Shown: piece by piece, positions 41,585-50,955 of the stretch
How the letters are laid out: each line of letters begins with the position of its first letter
How positions within the stretch are numbered: position 1 is the stretch's first letter
DNA from: Anaerolineales bacterium
Lineage (GTDB): Bacteria > Chloroflexota > Anaerolineae > Anaerolineales > Villigracilaceae
NCBI GenBank assembly: GCA_020847435.1
Contig: JADLBX010000056.1
Span: forward strand, 29,854-93,853
Reading direction: 5' to 3'
Length of the DNA stretch: 64,000 bases
Made by a program: the position numbers and the translations under genes
The notes under the pieces: generated by a model
Seen by the model: the letters and a program-made list of their open reading frames with translations, nothing else
The model's database searches: none
What the model was told of the DNA's origin: nothing

Positions 41585-41595
41585 GCAACAAAACT

Positions 41596-43308
41596 ATGAA
41601 TCGCAACGAAATTTTTTCCGCGCTCAAGGCGAACCCGAATGTCTCCGTGTTGATCGTCGGTGGGGGCATCAACGGCATCGGCACATTTCGCGACCTTGCC
41701 ATCAACGGCGTGGATGTTCTGCTCGTGGAGCGCGGCGATTTTATGTCCGGCGCGTCGTCGGCGTCCTCGCACATGGCGCACGGCGGAATCCGTTATTTGG
41801 AAAACGGGGAATTTCGACTCGTGCGCGAAGCCGTGCAGGAACGCAACCGCATGTTGCAGAACGCGCCGCATTTGGTCAAGCCGTTGCCGACGACGATTCC
41901 CATTTTCAAACGATTCTCCGGTCTGCTCAACGCGCCGCTGAAATTTTTCGGCATGTTGGATAAGCCGAGCGAACGCGGCTCGCTCATCATCAAACTTGGC
42001 TTGCTGATGTACGACGCGTACACCGGCAAACACGGCGCTGTGCCGCGCCATCAATTTCTCTCGCGCAAAAAATCGTTGGCAAAATGGAGTTCGCTGAATC
42101 CATCCATCGTCAACACGGCAACCTATTACGACGGCGCGATCCTCAACCCCGAGCGCCTCGGCGTCGAATTGATTCTCGACGCGGAAGCTGAAAATGCGAA
42201 CGCGCGCGCGCTCAACTACGTCAGCATGGTGGGCGGCAGTGAAGACACGCTCATTTTGCGTGACGAACTCACCGACGAAACCTACGACATTCATCCGAAA
42301 CTTGTCATCAACGCGGCGGGCGCGTGGATCGACTCGACCAATAAAAAACTCGGCTTGTCGTCGCATTTCATCGGCGGCTCGAAAGGCTCGCACATCGTCG
42401 TTGACCATCCCGAACTGCGCGCCGCGATCGGCGACTGCGAATTTTTCTTCGAGAACGACGACGGTCGCATCGTGTTGATCTTTCCGCTCTTCGACCGCGT
42501 GCTCATCGGCACGACAGACATCCTCGTGGATGATGTTGACGATGTGCGCTGTACTGACGAAGAAGTGGATTATTTTCTCGCGTTGACGCGCCGCGTCTTT
42601 CCGGACCTCAACCTGACGCGCGAGCGGATCGTTTTTCGCTTCTCCGGCGTTCGCCCGCTCCCGCGCGCGGCAGGGAAGAACGTCAGCGCGGTGACGCGCG
42701 ACCACACCATCGAAGTCCTCAGCGGCGCTTGGACCAACCTCGCTTTCCCGGTCTACTCGCTCGTCGGCGGCAAGTGGACTTCGTTCCGCGCCTTCAGCGA
42801 ACAAGCGACCGACAAAGCGCTTGAGTATCTCGGCTTGAAACGCACACGCGATACGCGTTCCATGCCCATCGGCGGCGGTCGCGGCTATGAGCGGGATATT
42901 CTGGAGCCAAATCGTCAGTTCGGAAGCCTCTTCGCGTGGACCGGCGTTTCGCAAGAACGACTCAAACTTTTATTTGAGCGGTATGGCACGCGCGCCGAAG
43001 CGATCGCCACATACATCAATGGCGGCACAGACTTTGCGATCAAGTCCCTGCCCGATTATTCGCAGCGCGAGATTGCCTATCTCGTTCAGCGCGAGAAGAT
43101 TCTCCGCCTCGACGATTTCATCCTGAGGCGTTCCATGCTTGCCATGCTGGGGCGCGTCACACGCGAGACGGTGGATGAACTCGCGCAAACGCTTGGCGCT
43201 ATCCTTGGCTGGGACGACGCGCAGAAAAAAGCGGAAGCGGCGCGCACGCTGTCCATTTTGGCAGTCAGGCACGGGGTCGTCCTCCCGAAGGGCATCGGGA
43301 CGATGTGA
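41596..43308 (+). CDS. glpD: Aerobic-type glycerol-3-phosphate dehydrogenase
   Basis: The 570-residue FAD enzyme oxidises glycerol-3-phosphate to dihydroxyacetone phosphate and passes electrons to the quinone pool. The FAD loop VLIVGGGINGIGTFRDLAIN and SSASSHMAHGGIRYLENGEF are near the N-terminus, GTTDILVDDVDD in the middle, and the helical C-terminal domain at 400-540 is complete. It is preceded by the fmt terminator hairpin. There is no glpK or glpF nearby. The GT2 gene 46 bases later starts another run. Confidence 0.94.
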   Translation: MNRNEIFSALKANPNVSVLIVGGGINGIGTFRDLAINGVDVLLVERGDFMSGASSASSHMAHGGIRYLENGEFRLVREAVQERNRMLQNAPHLVKPLPTTIPIFKRFSGLLNAPLKFFGMLDKPSERGSLIIKLGLLMYDAYTGKHGAVPRHQFLSRKKSLAKWSSLNPSIVNTATYYDGAILNPERLGVELILDAEAENANARALNYVSMVGGSEDTLILRDELTDETYDIHPKLVINAAGAWIDSTNKKLGLSSHFIGGSKGSHIVVDHPELRAAIGDCEFFFENDDGRIVLIFPLFDRVLIGTTDILVDDVDDVRCTDEEVDYFLALTRRVFPDLNLTRERIVFRFSGVRPLPRAAGKNVSAVTRDHTIEVLSGAWTNLAFPVYSLVGGKWTSFRAFSEQATDKALEYLGLKRTRDTRSMPIGGGRGYERDILEPNRQFGSLFAWTGVSQERLKLLFERYGTRAEAIATYINGGTDFAIKSLPDYSQREIAYLVQREKILRLDDFILRRSMLAMLGRVTRETVDELAQTLGAILGWDDAQKKAEAARTLSILAVRHGVVLPKGIGTM

Positions 43309-43354
43309 GCGGAGACGAAGGATGAAGCGAGGCGGGTGGTAGAATAACGTCCCG

Positions 43355-44269
43355 ATGAATATTTCAGTCGTAGTCCCGGTCTATCGCGGCGAGGCGTTGC
43401 TCGAGCCGCTCGTCGAGCGCTTGGCGGAGGCGCTTCCAAAATTTTCAAAAAAATATGAAGTGTTGCTGGTTAATGACGGAAGCCCCGATGACAGCTGGCG
43501 GGTGATTCGGGCGCTGGCGCGCAAATACAAGTGGGTGAAGGGCATCCGGTTGATGCGGAATTACGGTCAACATAACGCAACATTGTGCGGCGTGCGCGCT
43601 GCGCAATATGAAATTACGATCACGCTGGATCAAGACCTGCAACACCCGCCCGAAGAAATTCCAATTCTGTTGCGGCAACTCGAAAACGGATTCGACGTGG
43701 TCTACGGCGCGCCGAAAAAACTGCCGCAGGGGTTCTGGCGCAACGTGCTGACCGCCAACATCAAGCGCATTCTCGCGCGCGTGATGGGGATCCCCTCGGT
43801 GAAGAACATCTCCGCCTTCCGCGCCTTTCGCACGGAGTTGCGCGAGGCTTTCGCGAATTTTCAAAGCCCTACGTTGATCATTGACGTGTTGCTCTCGTGG
43901 GGCGCTTCGCGTTTTACCTCGGTCCCGGTGGAGATCGAGAGACCCGAGGAGCGCTCGAATTACAAATTTTCAGCGCTGGTCAAAGCCGCTTTGTTGATCC
44001 TGACCGGGTATAGCACGGCGCCGCTCAGGCTGGCAAGCGTGATCGGTTTTGCGATGACGCTCTTCGGGCTGGGCGTCTTTTTTTATGTGATGTATATTTA
44101 TTTTGCGCTGGGGAGTATTCCGGGCTTTCCGTTTTTGGCGTCCATCGTCGCGTTGTTCAGCGGCGCGCAGTTGTTCGCGCTGGGCATCTTCGGCGAATAT
44201 CTGGCGCGCATGTTCGACCGCAGTATGGATCGTCCCGCGTATGTGGTCCATGAAACGGCGGGGAAATGA
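43355..44269 (+). CDS. Family 2 glycosyltransferase (DPM1/ArnC-like)
   Basis: The 304-residue membrane glycosyltransferase shows ISVVVPVYRGEALLEPLVER, then DGSPDDS, LDQDLQHPPEEIPIL (DxD site), and YKFSALVKAALLILTGYSTA (amphipathic helix). It has two C-terminal transmembrane segments (LASVIGFAMTLFGLGVFFYV and FPFLASIVALFSGAQLFALG). The family makes polyprenyl-phosphate sugars such as dolichyl-P-mannose or ArnC products. It is first of a five-gene cassette. Its stop overlaps the WbqC ATG. Confidence 0.9.
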   Translation: MNISVVVPVYRGEALLEPLVERLAEALPKFSKKYEVLLVNDGSPDDSWRVIRALARKYKWVKGIRLMRNYGQHNATLCGVRAAQYEITITLDQDLQHPPEEIPILLRQLENGFDVVYGAPKKLPQGFWRNVLTANIKRILARVMGIPSVKNISAFRAFRTELREAFANFQSPTLIIDVLLSWGASRFTSVPVEIERPEERSNYKFSALVKAALLILTGYSTAPLRLASVIGFAMTLFGLGVFFYVMYIYFALGSIPGFPFLASIVALFSGAQLFALGIFGEYLARMFDRSMDRPAYVVHETAGK

Positions 44270-44982
44270 ACGTCGTCATCCTGCAACCGTCCTATATCCC
44301 GTGGCGCGGCTACTTCGACCAAATCCGCCGCGCGGACCTGTTCATTTTTTACGATGATATTCAATACGACAAACACGGTTGGCGCAACCGCAACCAGATC
44401 AAAACGCATCAGGGAAAACAGTGGTTGACCATCCCTGTCCATTCAAAGGGTGTCACGCAAGGCGTTTTGATCAAGGATGTGCGCGTAGACTGGTCGAAGC
44501 CGTGGGCGAAGAGTCATCTCAAGTCGTTGACGGTTTCTTATTCGAAGGCGCCGTATTTCAAACAATACCTTCCCTTGCTTGAGTCGTTTTACGAGCGGCG
44601 CGACGAGTTCCTTGCCGATTTCACCATCGAGACTTCGATTCAACTTGCGCGTACGCTGGGATTCGCCTCCACGCGTTTCATGCGTTCGTCCGAGTTGCCG
44701 AACGTCGAAGGGCAGAAGACCGACCGGGTGATCAACATTTTGAAGCAAGTCGGCGCGGCGCATTATTTGTGCGGACCCTCGGCGAGTTCATACATGGAAC
44801 CGGAGAAATTTGCCGCGGCGGGGATCACGTTCGAGTATATGCAATACGACTATCCTGAATATCCGCAGTTACATCCTCCCTACGACCCGTTTGTTTCGAT
44901 CCTGGACACATTTTTCATGACAGGGGAGCGGGCAGGAGATTATTTTCTTTCACAAAAGGAACGCGAGCATGAGCGTGGATGA
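44266..44982 (+). CDS. WbqC-family protein
   Basis: The 238-residue protein matches WbqC throughout: MNVVILQPSYIPWRGYFDQI, then DLFIFYDDIQYDKHGWRNRN, and TDRVINILKQVGAAHYLCGP. The family sits in O-antigen and surface-sugar loci and is thought to act in making rare amino-sugars, without clear biochemical proof. Its ATG overlaps the GT2 stop (ATGA), and its end overlaps the next methyltransferase by 14 bases. The whole cassette is therefore co-translated. Confidence 0.9.
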   Translation: MNVVILQPSYIPWRGYFDQIRRADLFIFYDDIQYDKHGWRNRNQIKTHQGKQWLTIPVHSKGVTQGVLIKDVRVDWSKPWAKSHLKSLTVSYSKAPYFKQYLPLLESFYERRDEFLADFTIETSIQLARTLGFASTRFMRSSELPNVEGQKTDRVINILKQVGAAHYLCGPSASSYMEPEKFAAAGITFEYMQYDYPEYPQLHPPYDPFVSILDTFFMTGERAGDYFLSQKEREHERG

Positions 44983-45604
44983 AACTCAGAAGAAACTCAG
45001 CGAATACTTCTCCGAAAAACTGGAGGAGTTCGGCGCGACGCCAAAAGGCGTGGATTACAACGGACCTGAATCGCAAGCGTTACGCTTCGAACAACTCGTG
45101 AAAGTGATCGAGCCCTCGCGCCCCTTTTCGGTCATTGATTATGGGTGCGGCTACGGCGCCATGTTCGACTTCTTGAACAAAAAAGGCTGGGAGTTCGATT
45201 ACTATGGCATTGACCTCATCGAAAAAATGGTTCTGGCAGGGCGTGAAGCGCACAAGGATTTTCCGAACGCTCATTTTACTGCGAAGGAAACGGATGTTCC
45301 GTTGGTGGATTACCTGCTCGCCGGCGCGATCTTCAATATTAGGCTCGAGGAATCATATGTGAACTGGCAGGAATTTACCTGCGAGACTCTCAAACGCATG
45401 GACGCGCTTTGCTCGAAGGGATTCGCCTTCAACATGCTCACCAAATATTCCGACCCCGACCGCATGGCTCAACGCCCCGACCTGTTCTACGCCGATCCGC
45501 TGTTCTTCTTCGATTTTTGCAAGCGGAACTTCTCGCGCAACGTGGCGTTGCTCCACGATTACGGGCTATACGATTTCACGATTCTTGTGAGGAAGGATAG
45601 ATAG
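44969..45604 (+). CDS. Class I SAM-dependent methyltransferase (glycan cassette)
   Basis: The 211-residue protein carries motif I VIDYGCGYGAMFDFLNKKGW (about residues 51-70) followed by DYYGIDLIEKMV. These are typical of sugar- or small-molecule-methylating enzymes in surface loci. It overlaps WbqC. A CCCTCTCCC-type repeat separates it from the DegT-like gene. Confidence 0.87.
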   Translation: MSVDETQKKLSEYFSEKLEEFGATPKGVDYNGPESQALRFEQLVKVIEPSRPFSVIDYGCGYGAMFDFLNKKGWEFDYYGIDLIEKMVLAGREAHKDFPNAHFTAKETDVPLVDYLLAGAIFNIRLEESYVNWQEFTCETLKRMDALCSKGFAFNMLTKYSDPDRMAQRPDLFYADPLFFFDFCKRNFSRNVALLHDYGLYDFTILVRKDR

Positions 45605-45640
45605 TCCCCTCTCCCTTTGGGAGAGGGTTAGGGTGAGGGA
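45605..45640 (+). repeat. CCCCTCTCCC/GGGAGAGGG hairpin repeat
   Basis: CCCCTCTCCCTTTGGGAGAG continues as GGTTAGGGTGAGGGAT just before ATG 45642. The GTGAGGG at its end is the only ribosome-site-like sequence for that gene. Confidence 0.7.
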
Positions 45641-45641
45641 T

Positions 45642-46586
45642 ATGCAAACCATCCAAGCCCCGCGCGCTTCGGCGATTCTCTACAACCTATTGGTGAGCCG
45701 GAAACAGACAAAGCCGTGGCTGCTGCCCGCCAACATCTGTCCGATCGTGCCGATCACGTTTATGAAGGCGCGTATCCCGTTTGAGTTCGTGGATATTTCG
45801 CCCGAATCCTTGCGCATGGATTTGAATCAAGCGGAGGCGCGGATAAAGACGCGAGAGGTCGGTGGGTTGTTGTACGCGCACACATATGGGGACGAGTCCA
45901 CGCCGGGGGAATTTTTCGCTCAGGCGAAAGCGCTAAATCCTGAAATGTGGATCGTGGATGATCGTTGCCTGTGCATCCCGAAATTTGAAACGGTCTCATC
46001 CGCCGATGTTGTGCTGTTCAGCGCTGGCTACGCCAAGATTGTGGATTTGGGAGGCGGCGGATACGCATTTCTCAAGGATGAAATTCCCTGCCAGCCTGTG
46101 TCGCTTCCGTTCAGCGCCGCGCAGCTCGCGGAATTGGAAGAGGCGTATAAGTTTGCCGTTCGCGAGCGGGTTCGCTTCGAGTATACAAACAGCAATTGGT
46201 TGATGACCGACGCCGACTTGCCTGTGTGGGATGAATTCCGGCGCAAGGCGGAAACCAATCTCAAAGAAGCGTTATCGCATCGCAAGGCGCTCAATGCGAT
46301 TTATGCCTCGCGTCTGCCCAATGCGATTCAATTGCCCGCAGAATTTCAAACATGGCGCTTTAATATTCGCGCGAAGAATCAATTACAAGTCATAAAGGAA
46401 ATCTTTGCGGCGGGATTGTTCGCCAGCGCACATTATGCATCGCTCGCGGGCATCATGTCGGATGGGAAGGCTCCTGTCGCGGAGGCGCTGGCAGATGATG
46501 TAATCAATCTTTTCAACGACCAACATTTCACAAGCGAGATGGCGGAGCACGCTTGCGAAATCATCCTTAAAACGGCAAGGTGGTAG
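45642..46586 (+). CDS. DegT/DnrJ-like PLP aminotransferase, degenerate
   Basis: The 314-residue protein resembles sugar aminotransferases of the DegT group. AHTYGDESTPGEFFAQ, WIVDDRCLCIPKFE and FSAGYAKIVDLGGGGYAFLK match the region around the PLP lysine, which would be the K in AKIVDLGGGG. The protein is about 60 residues shorter than most DegT enzymes, and its C-terminal domain is reduced. It may be a true enzyme or a specialised relative working with WbqC. I start at ATG 45642 and use the repeat's GTGAGGGAT as ribosome site. Confidence 0.7.
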   Translation: MQTIQAPRASAILYNLLVSRKQTKPWLLPANICPIVPITFMKARIPFEFVDISPESLRMDLNQAEARIKTREVGGLLYAHTYGDESTPGEFFAQAKALNPEMWIVDDRCLCIPKFETVSSADVVLFSAGYAKIVDLGGGGYAFLKDEIPCQPVSLPFSAAQLAELEEAYKFAVRERVRFEYTNSNWLMTDADLPVWDEFRRKAETNLKEALSHRKALNAIYASRLPNAIQLPAEFQTWRFNIRAKNQLQVIKEIFAAGLFASAHYASLAGIMSDGKAPVAEALADDVINLFNDQHFTSEMAEHACEIILKTARW

Positions 46587-46595
46587 AATCGCCGC

Positions 46596-47543
46596 ATGCC
46601 CTCCAAAAAACGCAAGTATAAAGTTGACCTCGTGATTCCCGTGTACAACGAAGCGGGCGTGGTTGAGAAAATCCACGCGCAGATTCGCGCGGCGGTTGAC
46701 AAACTTCCGTACGACTTCCGCTTCATCTACGTGGACGACGGTTCGAACGACGGGACGGCGGAGTCGCTCCAGTGGGTGAAGCAGGCTGACCGGCGCGTGA
46801 CCGTCCTCATGTTGAGCACCAACTTCGGTCACCAAGCGGCGCTCTCAGCGGGGATAGATCATTCCACAGGCGACATCGTCATTTCGATGGACGGCGACGG
46901 CCAGCATCCGCCGGAGATGATCGTCCAAATGATCGAGTTGATCGGTCAGGGCTACGATATTGTGCAGGCACAGCGCGTCACCGAGGCGCGTATCTCGTTC
47001 TTCAAAAAGTGGACCTCCGATATTTTTTATTCATTCCTCAACGCGATCAGCGGCACGCACCTCGTTTCGGGCGCGGCGGATTTTCGCGCGCTCAACCGCC
47101 AAGCCGTGGAGGCGCTCAAAGCCATGCCCGAATATCACCGTTTCCTGCGCGGCATGATCTCGTGGATGGGTTATCGCAGTGTGATCCTGCCGTATCACCA
47201 ACCGGCGCGCATGGCGGGCAGGTCGAAATATTCGCTCGGCAAAATGTTCAGGCTCGCCTCCGACGCCATCTTTTCCTTTTCGTTGATTCCCCTGTACATT
47301 GGTTTGAGTTCGGGTTTGGTCTTCTTCGCGCTGGCGGCCGCCCAATTGAGTTGGGTGTTATGGCTTTCGTTTTCGGGGAACACGCAACATGTGATCGCCC
47401 CGGGGTGGAGTTCGTTGATGGCGGTCCTGCTCATTGCCAGCGGCATCATCATGATCCTGCTTGGCTTTATCGGCGTGTATGTCGGTTACATCTTTCAAGA
47501 AGTGAAACGCAGGCCCGTGTATTTACTGAAGAAAGAGGCATAG
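46596..47543 (+). CDS. Family 2 glycosyltransferase (membrane, DPM1-like)
   Basis: The 315-residue protein shows KVDLVIPVYNEAGVVEKIHA, then DDGSNDGTAESLQWVKQA and ISMDGDGQHPPEMIV, followed by RFLRGMISWMGYRSVILPYH. Two C-terminal transmembrane helices are present (about 235-305, LIPLYIGLSSGLVFFALAAA and SLMAVLLIASGIIMILLGFI). It is close in design to the 43355 protein but a distinct paralogue. It closes the five-gene cassette, nine bases after the DegT-like gene and two before the phosphatase. Confidence 0.9.
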   Translation: MPSKKRKYKVDLVIPVYNEAGVVEKIHAQIRAAVDKLPYDFRFIYVDDGSNDGTAESLQWVKQADRRVTVLMLSTNFGHQAALSAGIDHSTGDIVISMDGDGQHPPEMIVQMIELIGQGYDIVQAQRVTEARISFFKKWTSDIFYSFLNAISGTHLVSGAADFRALNRQAVEALKAMPEYHRFLRGMISWMGYRSVILPYHQPARMAGRSKYSLGKMFRLASDAIFSFSLIPLYIGLSSGLVFFALAAAQLSWVLWLSFSGNTQHVIAPGWSSLMAVLLIASGIIMILLGFIGVYVGYIFQEVKRRPVYLLKKEA

Positions 47544-47544
47544 T

Positions 47545-48225
47545 TTGAGTTCAACTTTGAAACCAACGTATCAATTTGTATTTCTGCGTCACGGCGAATC
47601 GACCGGCAATGCCGAGTCGCGTTGGCAGGGGCAGTCCGATTATCCGCTCACGGCGCGCGGACGCGCGCAGGCGAACGCGCTCGCCGCACGCTGGCAAGAG
47701 GAGGGCATGAAATTCGACCTGGCGATTTCGAGCACGCTCCAACGCGCGCGTGAGACAGCCGAAATCGTGATCTCCGCGTTGGGGGGGGAACTTGAACTGG
47801 ATGAGATCTGGCTCGAGCGCGACATTGGCGAGATGGAAGGGCTGACCAACGAAGAAGTCCAGCAGAAGCCGCGCCCGGCATACGTCACGCCGTACGATTC
47901 GATCGGCGGCGATGGCGAAGGCGATTGGGAATTATTTTTGCGCGCGGGGCAGGCTTTACACAACTTGTTGAAACGCCCGCCCGGCAGTTACCTCATCGTT
48001 TCGCACGGCGGTTTGTTGAATCAACTCATGCACGCCATCGTCGGCGTGGCGCATCACGCCGACCCATCGGGCGTACGTTTTCGATTCGAGAACACCGCGT
48101 TTGCGCGTGTGATCTATCAGCCGCATTTGCATCGCTGGGCGATTGACGCGCTCAACGATCACGCGCACCTCCACGCGCTGAATCGCTCAAAAGTTCAGAT
48201 AGGAAAAGACCGTGACCCTGAATGA
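47545..48225 (+). CDS. Histidine phosphatase (phosphoglycerate-mutase-like)
   Basis: The 226-residue protein starts with TTG and shows the catalytic RHG motif FVFLRHGESTGNAESRW at its N-terminus. It also has DLAISSTLQRARETAEIV and the second histidine in YLIVSHGGLLNQLMHAIV. The ATYPICAL start TTG is one base from the upstream stop, with GAGGCATAG before it. It is probably co-transcribed with the glycosyltransferase. It could be a sugar-phosphate phosphatase of the cassette or a general GpmB-like enzyme. Its last bases overlap the panE-like gene. Confidence 0.87.
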   Translation: MSSTLKPTYQFVFLRHGESTGNAESRWQGQSDYPLTARGRAQANALAARWQEEGMKFDLAISSTLQRARETAEIVISALGGELELDEIWLERDIGEMEGLTNEEVQQKPRPAYVTPYDSIGGDGEGDWELFLRAGQALHNLLKRPPGSYLIVSHGGLLNQLMHAIVGVAHHADPSGVRFRFENTAFARVIYQPHLHRWAIDALNDHAHLHALNRSKVQIGKDRDPE

Positions 48226-49309
48226 CACGGCGAGTCATGTTAACGCCTCGATGAAGGTCCTGTGCTTGGGAGCTGGCGCCATCGGCGCGTACGTGGGGGG
48301 CAGTCTCGCGCTGGCGGGAAGTCATGTCGTCTTTCTCGAACGCGGCGGCAAGGTCAATGATTTGCGGACGCGGGGCCTGAGGCTTGACCTAACCTTAGAC
48401 GAAAGAAGAAAGACGAAAGAGGTGTCGCTGATTCAACCCTCGGCTTTCGCGGCTGTTTCCTCCTTGGACGATGCGCTTCGTTATGGACCGTTCGACTTGG
48501 TCCTCTTTGCGTTGAAATCGTACGACGCCCCAGCCGCACTCGAAACCCTCAAGCCCTACGCAGACAAATTGCCGCCGCTCCTATGTTTGTCGAACGGACT
48601 CGCGAACGAAGCGTTGATCGCCGAGGCGCTGGGTAAGGACAAGGTCATCCCTGGCACGGTGACCACGGCTGTCGGTCGACGCGGTGTGGGCGACATCACC
48701 CTCGAACGCTTGCGCGGCATCGGCATCGGCAAGGGGCATCCGCTCGTGACGCCGTTGTTTGTCGCTTTCGAGAATGCCTTGCTCAACCCGCGCTTGTACG
48801 ACGACGCGTCCGCGATGAAATGGTCGAAACTGCTGACGAACCTGATCGCCAATCCCAGTTCGGCTATCCTCGATATGACCGCCGCTCAAATTCTGGCGAA
48901 TAAAAAGTTATACAAATTGGAAGTGGAAGCGTTGCGCGAGTGTCTTGCGGTGATGAAGGCGCAGGGCATCGAAGCGGTTGACCTGCCCGGTACGCCGGTG
49001 CGCGCGCTGGCGTTTGCCACGCGGCTTCCGCTGTGGCTGTCGAAACCGTTCCTCAGCCGCGCGGCGGGCGCCGGACGCGGCAATAAGATGCCGTCCTTTC
49101 ACATTGACCTGCGCTCCGGCAAGCGCAAAAGCGAAGTGGATTATTTGCACGGCGAGGTTGTGCGTGCCGGTGAAAAATTCCATGTGCCGACGCCGGTGAA
49201 CAAGATGTTGACCGAAACCCTGCTCGCGCTGACGCGCGGAGAAATACCGCTGAATGAGTTCGCGCACCAACCTGAAAAACTATTCGGAGGTCGCGGCGCC
49301 GGGCATTGA
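48212..49309 (+). CDS. 2-dehydropantoate 2-reductase-like protein
   Basis: The 365-residue NADPH-dependent reductase of the PanE/ApbA family shows LCLGAGAIGAYVGGSLALAG, then FDLVLFALKSYD and LNPRLYDDASAMKWSKLLTN near the middle, including the Lys/Asn region of the active site. PanE makes pantoate for coenzyme A, but many paralogues have other substrates. I take the GTG at 48212, with AGGAAA before it. ATG 48251 (MKVLCLGAG) is an equally plausible alternative with a family-typical start. The gene overlaps the phosphatase. Confidence 0.85.
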   Translation: MTLNDTASHVNASMKVLCLGAGAIGAYVGGSLALAGSHVVFLERGGKVNDLRTRGLRLDLTLDERRKTKEVSLIQPSAFAAVSSLDDALRYGPFDLVLFALKSYDAPAALETLKPYADKLPPLLCLSNGLANEALIAEALGKDKVIPGTVTTAVGRRGVGDITLERLRGIGIGKGHPLVTPLFVAFENALLNPRLYDDASAMKWSKLLTNLIANPSSAILDMTAAQILANKKLYKLEVEALRECLAVMKAQGIEAVDLPGTPVRALAFATRLPLWLSKPFLSRAAGAGRGNKMPSFHIDLRSGKRKSEVDYLHGEVVRAGEKFHVPTPVNKMLTETLLALTRGEIPLNEFAHQPEKLFGGRGAGH

Positions 49310-49335
49310 TTCCCGTGCGCTCCCGGAAATAATTC

Positions 49336-50955
49336 ATGTTGCTTGGAAATGCAAGTTTTTACGTTGTCGCGTTGGTCTTCGCTTCTGCCTGCGGCATGGT
49401 TGCGTTGGGGGTGGCGTTGGCGCGTTGGCGTTCGCATGGGGCAACATCGTTGATCATGTTATTGGCGGGGTTATCCGCCTGGTCGCTGGCATACGCCTTC
49501 CATTGGGCGTCGCGTGAACCGCAATGGAAATTCTTTTGGTTGAACATGACCTATTTTGGGGTGGTCACAGCGCCAGCCGCGCTGTTCATCTTTGCGTTCC
49601 GTTATACCGGCAGAGATGCGTGGATCACGCGCACTCGGCTGGTTTTATTTTTGATCGAACCAGTGGCGGCTCTTATCCTGGCGTGGACCGATCCTCTGAC
49701 GGGTTGGTTCTTCGGCGGGAAGCGCGCCCTGACCGATAGCGTCTTGTTCGACGGCACGCCGTTATTCTGGTTCCATGTGTTGTATTCCTACGGCTTGTTG
49801 CTGACCGCCACTGGCGTCCTCTTTTTGCACGGTTTGCGTGCGCGGCGGCTCTATCGGCGGCAGATCGGAATCTTTCTTGCAAGTTTACTGCTCCCTTGGG
49901 CGGTTAACCTTTTGGGCATGTCTGGGCTGGTCCCATTCCGCGACATTGACTTTACCCCGATCCTATTTACCTTTACCGCCATTGTGATCCTGTACGACAT
50001 GCTCAGCCAACGCTGGCTGGATATCCGACCGATTGCACGCGATACGCTGGTGGACAACCTGGATGAGTGCGTGATCGTGTCGGACGACAGCGACCGCCTG
50101 GTGGATTTCAACGCCTCCGCGAACGCTTTCTTTTCGCAGACGCTGGAGGTTGGTCAACCGTTGGAGGCGCTCATGACGCGTTGGCCCCGCTTGATGAAGC
50201 AATATCAGAACGTGGAGCAGTTGGATACGGAGATCGAGTCGGAAACAACTCCGTCGCACTATTACGAATTGCACGTCCGCCCGATTCGCGACCAACGGGA
50301 TGGGCTGATCGGGCGGTTATTCCTCTGGCACGATATCACGGCGCGCAAAACGACGGAACGCGCCCTGCAAGACGCCAATCTGCAACTTCAAACACGGATC
50401 CAAGAGATCGAAGGACTACAAGGACAGTTGCGCGATCAATCCATCCGCGACGCGTTGACCGGGGTCTACAACCGGCGCTACCTCGACGAAACGCTGGAGC
50501 GCGAATTTGACCGCGCTCAGCGCGAGAACAAACCGTTGACGGTCGCGATCATGGACCTCGACGATTTCAAATCGGTCAACGATACCTTTGGGCATAGCGC
50601 CGGGGACCTCGCGCTCCAACGCATTGCCAATTTTCTGCTGGTGCACACCCGCAAAAGCGACATCCTGTGCCGCTATGGCGGCGAGGAGTTCGTGGTCGTC
50701 ATGCCCGGGCTGGATATCGAGAGCGCTTTAGCCCGCGCGGCGGAGTGGCGGAAAGCCATCGAGGAACTCAGCGTTGAATCGCCCAAAGGCGCTTTTCATA
50801 CGACGGCTTCCATCGGCGTGGCGGTGTACCCGCACCATGCCGCCAACGTGGAGGACTTGCTCCGCGCCGCGGACGACGCGTTGTATTCCGCCAAGCGCGA
50901 CGGGAAGAACCGGGTGGCGCTCAGCCCGCCCGAGCGCTCCAGAAAAATTGAGTGA
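49336..50955 (+). CDS. Diguanylate cyclase with 7TM sensor and PAS domain
   Basis: The 539-residue protein has seven N-terminal transmembrane segments (about 5-225, like the 7TM sensor region of histidine kinases), a PAS-like domain (about 235-340), a coiled-coil linker (340-365) and a GGDEF domain (about 370-530). The active-site motif GGEEF is at 448-452. Upstream RKSD at 439-442 is the RxxD inhibitory site, so feedback by c-di-GMP is expected. The protein makes c-di-GMP from GTP at the membrane. It starts at ATG 49336, with a weak GGAAATAATTC before it, and overlaps the kinase gene by four bases. Confidence 0.93.
   Translation: MLLGNASFYVVALVFASACGMVALGVALARWRSHGATSLIMLLAGLSAWSLAYAFHWASREPQWKFFWLNMTYFGVVTAPAALFIFAFRYTGRDAWITRTRLVLFLIEPVAALILAWTDPLTGWFFGGKRALTDSVLFDGTPLFWFHVLYSYGLLLTATGVLFLHGLRARRLYRRQIGIFLASLLLPWAVNLLGMSGLVPFRDIDFTPILFTFTAIVILYDMLSQRWLDIRPIARDTLVDNLDECVIVSDDSDRLVDFNASANAFFSQTLEVGQPLEALMTRWPRLMKQYQNVEQLDTEIESETTPSHYYELHVRPIRDQRDGLIGRLFLWHDITARKTTERALQDANLQLQTRIQEIEGLQGQLRDQSIRDALTGVYNRRYLDETLEREFDRAQRENKPLTVAIMDLDDFKSVNDTFGHSAGDLALQRIANFLLVHTRKSDILCRYGGEEFVVVMPGLDIESALARAAEWRKAIEELSVESPKGAFHTTASIGVAVYPHHAANVEDLLRAADDALYSAKRDGKNRVALSPPERSRKIE

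Noticed and set aside
41557..42954. Minus-strand frame of 465 codons over glpD
   Set aside because: It is antisense to glpD, whose protein is complete and conserved; the antisense product shows no domain.
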